Source of the DNA: Thalassospira sp. HJ
GTDB lineage: Bacteria > Pseudomonadota > Alphaproteobacteria > Rhodospirillales > Thalassospiraceae
Assembly (NCBI RefSeq): GCF_000948415.1
Contig: NZ_JYII01000019.1
Location: 269,154 to 333,153 of the forward strand
DNA length: 64,000 nt
Reading direction: 5' to 3'
This document shows, piece after piece, positions 18,076 through 25,687 of this stretch. Each line of letters opens with the position of its first letter. The first letter of the stretch is position 1. The position numbers and the translations under genes were made by a program. The notes beneath the pieces are model-generated. The model did not search any database. It was not told the origin of the DNA and saw only the letters and a list, made by a program, of their open reading frames with translations.

Positions 18076-18555
18076 TCAGGTGGTGATTTTCAAGTGCTCG
18101 TGCTTGTGGGCATGGCCGTGGTGATCATCACCGTGATGATGGGTTTCGACATGCAATTCGCCCGGAACGGTATAAAGCTGTCCGTGGCGCACACCGGGCT
18201 GGGCCAGCACCTTGTCGGCAAAGGCCCGAATTTCCGAGAGCCTTCCGCGCAGCGTCACACTTTCAAGGCAGGTGTCATGATCAATGTGGAAATGCACGGT
18301 CGAGACCGTCAGGTTATGATGTTCGTGCTGGGTGCTCATCAGGCGTGATGCCAGCATGCGTTCCTCGTGATCATAGACATAGTTCAGAACCGCAATCCCG
18401 ACCCCGTCGGCATTTTCTTCAAGCTTGGTGTTCTGAAGCTTTTCCCGGATCAGATCGCGAAATCCCTCGGACCGGTTGGTGTAGCCCCGGTGATCAAGGA
18501 AGGCATCAAAGGCCTCCATCAGGTCATCTTCGATGGAAACGGTTACACGGGTCAT
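18076..18555 (-). CDS. nikR: Nickel-responsive regulator NikR
   Basis: A 159-residue NikR with an N-terminal ribbon-helix-helix (MTRVTVSIEDDLMEAFDAFL... YTNRSEGFRDLIREKL) and a C-terminal ACT-like nickel domain. The expected square-planar nickel ligands are present as H77, H88, H90 and C96 (VHFHIDHDTC). The last 25 residues are unusually histidine-rich (HHHGDDHHGHAHKHEH), longer than in the E. coli protein, and could act as an extra nickel reservoir. NikR usually represses nickel uptake genes when nickel is bound; no such genes are nearby, and the upstream neighbour is an EamA transporter on the same strand. Confidence 0.92.
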   Translation of the reverse strand: MTRVTVSIEDDLMEAFDAFLDHRGYTNRSEGFRDLIREKLQNTKLEENADGVGIAVLNYVYDHEERMLASRLMSTQHEHHNLTVSTVHFHIDHDTCLESVTLRGRLSEIRAFADKVLAQPGVRHGQLYTVPGELHVETHHHGDDHHGHAHKHEHLKITT

Positions 18556-18659
18556 GGCTTTGTCCTGATGGTCTTTTGGTTTGCGTGCCCGAAGCTTAGC
18601 CGATTGATCGCAAAGTCAAAAGGGGTCAACGCAGTTTCCGCTGCCAGCAATGCTTATCG

Positions 18660-19559
18660 CTAGTGCATAAACAGCAAGGCGACACCGCCAAAGGCAAGGC
18701 ATGTGCCCGCCACCGCCTGCCAGCCAACGGAACGGCGCAGGATCAGTCCTTCATAGACAATCAGCAAAACCGGCGGCAGTGCCATCAGGGTCGAGGCGAT
18801 CCCGACATTGGCATTTTGAACTGCGAGCATCGACAACCACACCCCAACAGCCGGTCCAATGAACGCCCCAAGCAACAGCCGCTTGCCAACATCCGGCGCG
18901 ATACAGGCCGTGACCGTGCGGCGAACACGGCCCAGGATGACGGCAAGCCCCCACATGGCAATCACCGCGACCAGGGTTCTGATCCAGCTTGCCGAAAGTG
19001 CCGAATATCCATCAATCAGGGCGTATTTGGCGGTAATCAGATTGGCGACCTGCCCAATCGCACCGCCCAGCCCGAACAAAATACCCCGGAGATAATCCCG
19101 CCCGACAAGCCCGACCGGCCGCCCCTTTTTGCCAAGAATGACAATCAGGATGCCACCAACACCACAGGCTATACCGGCAATTTCAATCGGACGGAGGGTT
19201 TCATCAAACAGAAGCCAAGCCAGGAGCGTCCCCATGATCGGAACGGTCGACATCAATAACATCGACAGTCGCGCACCAATGGTGACAAAGGCCTGAAACA
19301 GCATGGCATCGCCAATCACCAGCCCCAGCACGGACGACAGCGATAGCCAGCCAAGTTGTTCCCATGTCACAGCATTCGGCCAAGGTTGACCTTCAAGGAT
19401 CCAGTGCAGAACAGTCAGACAAAAGATCGAGCAGGCCAAACGTCCGCGATTGACCGTCTGCGCCCCTGCCTTGCCGCCGACATTGGAAAAGATCATGCTT
19501 GAGGTCGCCCAACAGAGCGCAGCAGTGAAGGCAGCGGCCTCGCCAAACAGGGGAATCAT
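18660..19559 (-). CDS. EamA/DMT family transporter
   Basis: This 299-residue protein has about ten hydrophobic segments arranged as two EamA repeats; each begins with a short conserved stretch (ATSSMIFSNVGGKAG; GGAIGQVANLITAKYALI). DMT transporters export or import small metabolites such as amino acids and nucleosides; the substrate is not predictable. It ends 104 bases before nikR on the same strand, which might place it in the same transcript. A second EamA gene occurs at 23635 but the two differ in sequence. Confidence 0.87.
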   Translation of the reverse strand: MIPLFGEAAAFTAALCWATSSMIFSNVGGKAGAQTVNRGRLACSIFCLTVLHWILEGQPWPNAVTWEQLGWLSLSSVLGLVIGDAMLFQAFVTIGARLSMLLMSTVPIMGTLLAWLLFDETLRPIEIAGIACGVGGILIVILGKKGRPVGLVGRDYLRGILFGLGGAIGQVANLITAKYALIDGYSALSASWIRTLVAVIAMWGLAVILGRVRRTVTACIAPDVGKRLLLGAFIGPAVGVWLSMLAVQNANVGIASTLMALPPVLLIVYEGLILRRSVGWQAVAGTCLAFGGVALLFMH

Positions 19560-19715
19560 GGGGCGCGTTTCCGAAAATGTTTGTTTACCCGGCCTAGTGA
19601 CCGGTTGAGCTAGCGGGTCATGGTGGGGCGACCCTGCCTGTCATAAGCAGCAAATTTTCGGTGGTTTGCAATTGCTTTTATTGCATGACGACCCCGGCAA
19701 TCGGGCGATTTCGGA

Positions 19716-20441
19716 TCAGGATTTGCTTTCCGGGTTGGTCATATCAAGTGCCGCACGAAAGATATCCGTGCCGCGATTGAACTGCGGCAACAGCGCCTCG
19801 TACTCCTTGCGAAGCCAGCTATAGCTGGTGCGGGTTTCAAGCTCGATCGCGCGGTAGCCTTCCGGCACACCTTCGGTCTGATTAAGCGAGAAATCATCGA
19901 TCAGCAGACCATCAAGACGCCCATGGCGCAGCATGCGCAACATCATGCCAGCCCCGCCAGGTACGGTGATGATATCGGCAAGGCCCACCAGTTCCTGCTT
20001 GCCGCGATCATCGCCAAGCCAGACACCAATATCCTTGTCCTTGAGATCAGTGAGCGCATGAACGGTGGCGTCTGCGGTGATCAGAAGGCTTTTGGGGCGA
20101 CCGACAACCACACCACCGGCAACCAGCGGCACGCCGGCCGATTGTTGAATGGTTTCACCGCTGGCAAACACACCATCAATCTCACCACGTTTTAGGGAAA
20201 CCGCCGTACGCTTATTGGGCAACCAAACCGGCTGGACACACAATCCGGCCTCGGCCATTGCCGCGCGATAGCGTTCGGCAGATTGATCACGATCGGCCAT
20301 TTCAGGCAAAGCAATCTTGAGACAGACTTCTTCGTCTGCCTTTGCCGAAGGCAGCAGTTCAAAGGACAGGAAAAGTGCTGTCAGTAAAATGACAGCAAAC
20401 ATACACGACCGAATGATCGCATTTGGCTTGCGAAGCGCCAT
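19716..20441 (-). CDS. Periplasmic solute-binding-like protein, tandem paralogue 1
   Basis: The first of four tandem paralogues. The ATG at 20441 begins a signal peptide with a long hydrophobic core (MFAVILLTALFLSFELLPSAKA). The mature part of about 215 residues starts with CLKIALPE and shares with the others AGLCV, RGEIDGVFA, a GVWLGD loop, GGAGMMLRMLRHGRLDGLL, EGYRAIELE and YSWLRKEYEALLPQFNRGTD. This looks like a shortened type-3 (His/Glu-like) solute-binding fold or sensor domain. No permease or ATPase lies near, so transport is unproven; ligand sensing is equally possible. Confidence 0.75.
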   Translation of the reverse strand: MALRKPNAIIRSCMFAVILLTALFLSFELLPSAKADEEVCLKIALPEMADRDQSAERYRAAMAEAGLCVQPVWLPNKRTAVSLKRGEIDGVFASGETIQQSAGVPLVAGGVVVGRPKSLLITADATVHALTDLKDKDIGVWLGDDRGKQELVGLADIITVPGGAGMMLRMLRHGRLDGLLIDDFSLNQTEGVPEGYRAIELETRTSYSWLRKEYEALLPQFNRGTDIFRAALDMTNPESKS

Positions 20442-20771
20442 AGTCTCACCCCCAAGGCAACCTTGGTCCCGACGTTGCGAGACATGTTGCAAACCTACCT
20501 GATTGCCCGCCGTCATTTTTATGCGGTCGGGTCATTTTCATTGGTATTTGGTTTCGGCTTTTGCCGTTATGGAAAAAACTATAAGCGCAATCAGAGCGTC
20601 TTGCCAAGCGCCCGCAAGCCGATTTACCTGCGCAAAAGTATAGGTTGCCGCGCAACATTATTTCGCGCCGGAAGCGGCAAGTTTTTGATATTCAATCACC
20701 GCTTGCAAGCCCGCATTGTAGCAATCGCCACCAAAAGCGGATCAACGGTTTCGCCTAAAGTTTGATGTCGC
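20442..20771. other. Intergenic gap between paralogues 1 and 2
   Basis: These 330 bases hold no supportable gene on either strand. The presumed promoter and ribosome-binding site of paralogue 1 (a G-rich GGGGGTGAGACT before the ATG) lie at the right end, and nothing repeat-like was seen. Confidence 0.5.
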
Positions 20772-21491
20772 TCAGGACGCCTGACCGTACACGGCCAGGA
20801 TTTTCTCAAGATACCGGGCGGTTCCAACATCAAACTTCTCGATCTCGCTGGCATACTCTGCGCGCAGCCAGCTATAGACAGCAAGCTTGGTCACCGGGAT
20901 TTGCACGAAGCCATCGGGCACACCGCCCTGAACACCGAGCGAAAAGGCGTTCAGCAGCATGCCATCCAGACGGCCTTTCACCAGCATTTCGCGCATCATT
21001 GCCGGACCACCCGGCACACGCACCACATGGTCATAAGTACCAAGCAGCTTTTCCGACCACGACGCGCCGAGCCAGACGCCGATATCTTCACTGGTTAGCT
21101 CCGCAACGCTGCGTGCGCCACCCTTTTTGACGACCAGAATGCCATCCGGATTGCACACCAGGATATTGCCACGAATGACGGGTGTTCCGACGCTGCTTTC
21201 AAATTCCTCAAGCATGGCAAATACACCATCAACCTGATGATGACGCATGGCCATGAAAGCGCGTGCATTGGGCATCGGCATGGGATCAACGCACAATCCG
21301 GCATCGCGCATCACCGCACGATAGACATCCGGACCGAGCGGACCACTCGCAGACTCTGGCAAGGCAATGCGAAGACAGGTCTGCTTTGCCTCGACACTTG
21401 GCAACAGGGCAAAGGAAAGAACAAGGGCAACGATGGAAATCGTTGCCAGAACACAGGTTCGAACGAACCTGTGCAATTGAAAGCGCACCAT
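20772..21491 (-). CDS. Periplasmic solute-binding-like protein, tandem paralogue 2
   Basis: A 239-residue copy with signal peptide (residues about 8-35, VLATISIVALVLSFALLPSVEA) and the motifs CLRIALPE, RAVMRDAGLCV, HQVDGVFA, GVWLGA, GGPAMMREMLVKGRLDGMLL, VPDGFVQIPV and YSWLRAEYA, ending FDVGTARYLEKIL. GGGAG precedes the ATG at 21491 by 7 nt. The coding DNA for residues 7-14 forms a near-perfect hairpin (21452-21473). Function is as for paralogue 1: unassigned. Confidence 0.75.
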   Translation of the reverse strand: MVRFQLHRFVRTCVLATISIVALVLSFALLPSVEAKQTCLRIALPESASGPLGPDVYRAVMRDAGLCVDPMPMPNARAFMAMRHHQVDGVFAMLEEFESSVGTPVIRGNILVCNPDGILVVKKGGARSVAELTSEDIGVWLGASWSEKLLGTYDHVVRVPGGPAMMREMLVKGRLDGMLLNAFSLGVQGGVPDGFVQIPVTKLAVYSWLRAEYASEIEKFDVGTARYLEKILAVYGQAS

Positions 21492-21691
21492 TTTCAGGCT
21501 CCCACGGCACCAACGAATTGTTGAATGACCGTATCCCGGGAAAGTCGGCTTGCGATTGGGCCGCAAGTCCTTTTGTTCGGATCTTTATGACCCGTTGCTT
21601 GAGACGTTATCGCCAAGCACATCAATTGGCTAGAGCCAATTGCCCGCTTTGCGTGAGTCCAGAGGATTTTTGCGCCGAAAAATGGAACAGG

Positions 21692-22393
21692 TCAGCGATT
21701 AACCAAAGCCATATAGGCACTGGTTCCTTGATCAAATTTTGGCCGCAGGTCGGCAAACTCTACCTTAAGCCAGCTATGCACATCGAAATGATCGACCTGA
21801 ATGGCCTTATAACCATCTGCTACACCACCGGTTAGGCCAAGTGAATAGGCATCGGCCAACATGGCATCAATCCGCCCTTCGGCAAGCATTTCTTGTAACA
21901 TGGCCGTGCCACGCGGCACTTTAACAATATTGGTGTAACCTTCAACAATTCCGACGCACCATGTCGCTCCAAGCGGCACACCCAGAACCTCGGTACTGAG
22001 GTCAGAAATACTTTCGATTGGACCGTCCCGCACCACCAAATAACCAGCAATGGAACCAAGCAGAACTTCACCAGAGACCATGGCAACCTTTGCCATGTCC
22101 GGCAGATCGTTCTTGGCAGCAAAAACACCATCGATCCGACCTGAACGCAGGGCGGCAATCGCACGAATTTGCGGCAAGGCCATCGCATGGACACACAACC
22201 CGGCATCCTTCATGACCTGCTGATAAAGGTCGAGTTTTTGCTGATCGCTGTAGATTTCCGGCATGGCAATGCGAAGGCATTTTTCATCTGCACTGGCGGA
22301 TGGCAACAGCCGGAAAGACAGCAACAGGGCGACAAAACAAATCGTCGCAAACACACAGGTTCTGGCAAACCTGTACCTTGAAAAGCGCGCCAT
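21692..22393 (-). CDS. Periplasmic solute-binding-like protein, tandem paralogue 3
   Basis: Paralogue 3 has 233 residues, signal peptide VFATICFVALLLSFRLLPSASA, then CLRIAMPE, QVMKDAGLCV, SGRIDGVFA, GVPLGATW, GTAMLQEMLAEGRIDAML, VADGYKAIQVD and HSWLKVEFADLRPKFDQGTS. The signal-peptide core is nearly identical to that of paralogue 2. The ATG at 22393 (MARFSRYRF) is chosen because the signal peptide begins there; a longer in-frame extension of 54 codons is unlikely. A hairpin (22355-22374) matches the position of the one in paralogue 2. Confidence 0.75.
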   Translation of the reverse strand: MARFSRYRFARTCVFATICFVALLLSFRLLPSASADEKCLRIAMPEIYSDQQKLDLYQQVMKDAGLCVHAMALPQIRAIAALRSGRIDGVFAAKNDLPDMAKVAMVSGEVLLGSIAGYLVVRDGPIESISDLSTEVLGVPLGATWCVGIVEGYTNIVKVPRGTAMLQEMLAEGRIDAMLADAYSLGLTGGVADGYKAIQVDHFDVHSWLKVEFADLRPKFDQGTSAYMALVNR

Positions 22394-22609
22394 ACACACC
22401 CCCACGGTATTTGGCATATTTTTATTCTTTGCCACCGAGACCAGGCAATTTTCCCGCGTCGCGAAAGCATTATTGGGGCCTTTTGACCCGTTGGGCGAAA
22501 CGATACGTCGGAACACGCAGATTGACCAGCGCGAAATGCCCGCGCTCTCAAACATCGCCGGATGTGTGTAGTTTAATGAATACTAGCGGCAAGGAAGACC
22601 GGATGGGGA

Positions 22610-23326
22610 CTAATAACCCGCCTGGCTCAGATAGGATTTCGTGCCCTCATCAAATTGCGGCACCAGATCAGCAAATTCGGCACGCAACCAGCTTCGGATC
22701 AACAACTGATCAACCGGGATCGCCTTGTAACCGTTAGGTACGCCACCTGCCAGATTGGCAAGCGAGTAGGCATCAATCAGCATCGTCTTGATCCGCCCTT
22801 CAAGCAGCATGCTGTGCATTGTTTCCACCGCCTGCGGGATCGTCATCAGATCAGGATAGCGGGCCATAAGTTTTTGCGGCCAGACAGCGCCAAGCGGCAG
22901 GCCAAGAACCTCACCCGTCAGATCATCCATGCCAGTAATCGGACCTTCGGGCACAATCAACATGGCCGGCAAGGTCATCAACACAACATTGCCCGGCACC
23001 ACCGGCACGCCGACAATAGCGGGGAAGTCTTCGCGTGCGGCAAGGATACCGTCGGCCTCCCCCTTGCTGATGGCATCAAAGGCACGGATTTGCGGTACCG
23101 AGATCGTGTGAACACAAAGCCCGGCATCCTTCATGACAGCCCGATACGTCGCGGCCGTTTGTTCATTTGTGTGCAGTTCGGGAAGGGCAATACGCAGGCA
23201 TCTTTCCTCTGCAATCGCCGTGGACACCCCAACCACTGCCAACATCACAGCAATCAAGGATAGCGCGGCGAAACCAAGAGTCTTACGGATCGCAAAGCTC
23301 GGGATTGAACCCATGCAAACGCCCAT
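22610..23326 (-). CDS. Periplasmic solute-binding-like protein, tandem paralogue 4
   Basis: The most upstream copy, 238 residues, with AAGGAAG 6 nt before the ATG. The signal peptide differs from the other copies (LGFAALSLIAVMLAVVGVSTAIA) but the mature part has CLRIALPE, RAVMKDAGLCV, KGEADGILA, GLPLGAVW, AVETMHSMLLEGRIKTMLI, VPNGYKAIPVD and RSWLRAEFADLVPQFDEGTK. The glycine-rich and DGVFA-type positions are more divergent here. As first in the row it may carry the main promoter, although gaps of 200-330 bases between the copies leave room for separate promoters. Confidence 0.75.
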   Translation of the reverse strand: MGVCMGSIPSFAIRKTLGFAALSLIAVMLAVVGVSTAIAEERCLRIALPELHTNEQTAATYRAVMKDAGLCVHTISVPQIRAFDAISKGEADGILAAREDFPAIVGVPVVPGNVVLMTLPAMLIVPEGPITGMDDLTGEVLGLPLGAVWPQKLMARYPDLMTIPQAVETMHSMLLEGRIKTMLIDAYSLANLAGGVPNGYKAIPVDQLLIRSWLRAEFADLVPQFDEGTKSYLSQAGY

Positions 23327-23634
23327 GGCGCTTCCTTCTGATGATGTGACGAACGACCATTGAATAAAGTGTGTGCAACGCTGTCAGAATGCAAGATGCC
23401 AAGCCTCTGATAACGCTTTAAAAGCCCAGTTTGCATTTCACATAACTTCCGATGTTAATCTATCGGCAAGACTACGTATTTCGGGCTTGACGGCACCCCG
23501 TTTGGCGCGCACCATCCGCGTGCTGACGTTCCGGAAAACGGAAACATCGCGCCACCAAACCACCACCGTCATTTTAACCGCGCCGCCCTGCATCCTGTAT
23601 GGATGCACCACGCCCCATATTCCGGACGCCCTTT
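23327..23634. other. Divergent intergenic region
   Basis: This is the shared upstream DNA of the four-paralogue array (leftward) and an EamA gene (rightward). No gene is supported, and I did not find a clear repeat or operator. Confidence 0.45.
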
Positions 23635-24534
23635 ATGAAACCAGGGGATATTGCCCGCTACCTGTTCCTCGCCATCGTGTGGGGACTGTCGTTACTTGTT
23701 GTTGTCAAAATTGTCGAGGCCTTTGGCTGGGTCGGTGCGGTCACGTTTCGCGCCCTGATTGCTGCCGGATCGCTTTATCTTCTGGCCCGCCTGTTTCGCC
23801 GCAAGCTTGATTTCGCCGCTGGCTGGCGCCCGTTCGCCATTGTTGGCGCCACAACAGTCGCCGGGCAATTGATCGGGCTCTCCTATGCCGCACCCCGTAT
23901 CGGCACCGCGATGGCGGCGATCTTTGTTGCGGCCATTCCACTGTTTTCCATGATCATCAGCCAGCTCTGGGGGCTTGAGCGCGCCACGCGACAGGGGTTT
24001 GCCGGTCTGATACTGGGTATCGGCGGCATTGTCTTGCTGGTGGGCTTCCCTGCCGTACCTGTGACATTCGAATTTGCACTGGGTTGCGTGGCATCGATCC
24101 TTGCCGCCCTTTGCGCAGCCTTTGGCAGCAACTATGCCAGCCGTCACCTGCGCAACAGCGGCAATTGGGAAACCACCATTGGGGCATTTCTTTTTGGCGG
24201 GCTGATGACATCGCCGCTGATCTTTGCCGTGCCGCTTGAACGCACACCGGTTGCGATGGATTACCTGTATCTGATCATTGCGGCGGTTCTGATGAGCGTC
24301 TGCACCTATATCGCCTATTTCCGACTGGTGGCCTCTATCGGACCTACCCGTGCGATCAGTGTCGAATTTCTGGTCACAGTGATCGCCGTCTTTATCGGTG
24401 CAACCGTGTTGGGCGAAAAGCTTTCTGCCATGCAATTTGTCGGTGGGATCACCATCATGGTTGGCTGTGCGCTGGTTTTGAACCTTGTGCCAGCATGGAT
24501 GCGCCCGCGGCCGAGTGTTCCTGAAATCCCGTAA
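23635..24534 (+). CDS. EamA/DMT family transporter
   Basis: About 299 residues with ten hydrophobic segments and two EamA repeats: the first begins YLFLAIVWGLSLLVVVKIVE and GWVGAVTFRALIAAGSL, the second CTYIAYFRLVASIGPTRAISVEFLV, the typical second-repeat end. The ATG at 23635 places the first helix at the N terminus as usual; an ATG 12 codons upstream (MDAPRPIFRTPF) is also in frame and neither has a strong ribosome-binding site. Substrate unknown. Confidence 0.85.
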   Translation: MKPGDIARYLFLAIVWGLSLLVVVKIVEAFGWVGAVTFRALIAAGSLYLLARLFRRKLDFAAGWRPFAIVGATTVAGQLIGLSYAAPRIGTAMAAIFVAAIPLFSMIISQLWGLERATRQGFAGLILGIGGIVLLVGFPAVPVTFEFALGCVASILAALCAAFGSNYASRHLRNSGNWETTIGAFLFGGLMTSPLIFAVPLERTPVAMDYLYLIIAAVLMSVCTYIAYFRLVASIGPTRAISVEFLVTVIAVFIGATVLGEKLSAMQFVGGITIMVGCALVLNLVPAWMRPRPSVPEIP

Positions 24535-24633
24535 ACCGCGCGCATCCCAACCCCCAAGGAACAAGCTGGCCTGAGGGAAGTTACACATTGTAGTCTTCGA
24601 CAAGTCGTCTTCTCTGATCCGGGAAAGCAGTGC

Positions 24634-25671
24634 ATGCCCTTTGACTTTGGCCAACAATCGCTGAGCGTTATTGTGGTGACCTTTGTGGTCTGCACATTGA
24701 TCATTTGTTTTGCCGGAACCCGACTTGCCGGGGTTGCCGTCAAACTGGCCGAGCGTACCGGCATGGGACAGATCATCGCCGGGGCCCTTTTTGTTGGCAT
24801 GTCGACCAGCCTGCCGGGCAGTGTGCTTTCGGTGACGACCGCCTGGCAGGGGCACACCGATCTTGCGATTGGCAATGCGCTTGGCGGGATTGCCGCCCAG
24901 ACGACGTTTTTGGCCATTGCCGATCTGTTTTATCGCAAGGGCAATCTTGAGCATGCAGCAGCCAGTGCGACGGGCCTTGCCCAAACCACCCTACTTCTTA
25001 GCATGCTTTCGGTGCCGCTTCTGGCCTATGCCGGGCCGGAATGGATGATTTTCCATATTCATCCGGCGTCGATCCTGCTGTTTATCATTTATGCCTTTGG
25101 CCTGAATCTTCTGTCGGAAATACGCGACGAGCCGATGTGGTTGCCCAAGGAAACCGATATCACCGAGGAAGACGCCAAACATGAAGAAGCCGACACCAAC
25201 CCGGAAAGCAGTGCGCGCCTGTGGACCGAATTTCTTGCCTTTGCGCTTCTGACTGCCATTGCCGGTCACGTTATTGGGCAGGCAGGTCTTGCCATCGTTG
25301 CCGTTACCGGGATCAGCGAAACCGCCGTGGGTACCTTCCTGACCGCGATATCCACATCCTTTCCGGAATTTGTATCAGCCATAGCAGCGGTGCGCATGGG
25401 GGCAGTCAATCTGGCGGTCGGGGACATCATTGGCGGCAATGCCTTTGACGTACTGTTTCTGGCCGCATCGGATTTCGCCTATCGCGACGGATCGATCTAT
25501 GCCGCCTTCATCGATCAGCACATCTTTACCATAGCACTGGTCATCCTGATGAGCGGGGTATTGCTGCTTGGCATGCTGAACCGCGAACGCCGCGGCATTG
25601 GCAATATCGGCTGGGAAAGTGTCGCGATGCTTGGCCTTTATGGGGCATCGGTGTTCTATCTGGCGGGCTGA
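24634..25671 (+). CDS. Calcium/sodium antiporter family (CaCA) membrane protein
   Basis: The product is 345 residues with ten to eleven membrane helices in two homologous halves separated by an acidic cytoplasmic loop (TDITEEDAKHEEADTNPE). Each half has an alpha-repeat: GALFVGMSTSLPGSVLSV with GNALGGIAAQ, and GTFLTAISTSFPEFVSAIAAVRMGAVNLAVGDIIGGNAFD. In most CaCA exchangers the motif is G-T-S-x-P-E; the first repeat here has SLPG, lacking the acidic residue, so cation selectivity may differ. It stops 16 bases from the end of convergent cckA. Confidence 0.87.
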   Translation: MPFDFGQQSLSVIVVTFVVCTLIICFAGTRLAGVAVKLAERTGMGQIIAGALFVGMSTSLPGSVLSVTTAWQGHTDLAIGNALGGIAAQTTFLAIADLFYRKGNLEHAAASATGLAQTTLLLSMLSVPLLAYAGPEWMIFHIHPASILLFIIYAFGLNLLSEIRDEPMWLPKETDITEEDAKHEEADTNPESSARLWTEFLAFALLTAIAGHVIGQAGLAIVAVTGISETAVGTFLTAISTSFPEFVSAIAAVRMGAVNLAVGDIIGGNAFDVLFLAASDFAYRDGSIYAAFIDQHIFTIALVILMSGVLLLGMLNRERRGIGNIGWESVAMLGLYGASVFYLAG

Positions 25672-25687
25672 TCTTAGGTGATAAAAC

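Noticed and set aside
23692..24984. 430-codon minus-strand frame crossing two genes
   Set aside because: It is antisense to the EamA and CaCA genes, has unusual Lys/His/Gln-rich composition and no recognisable motif.
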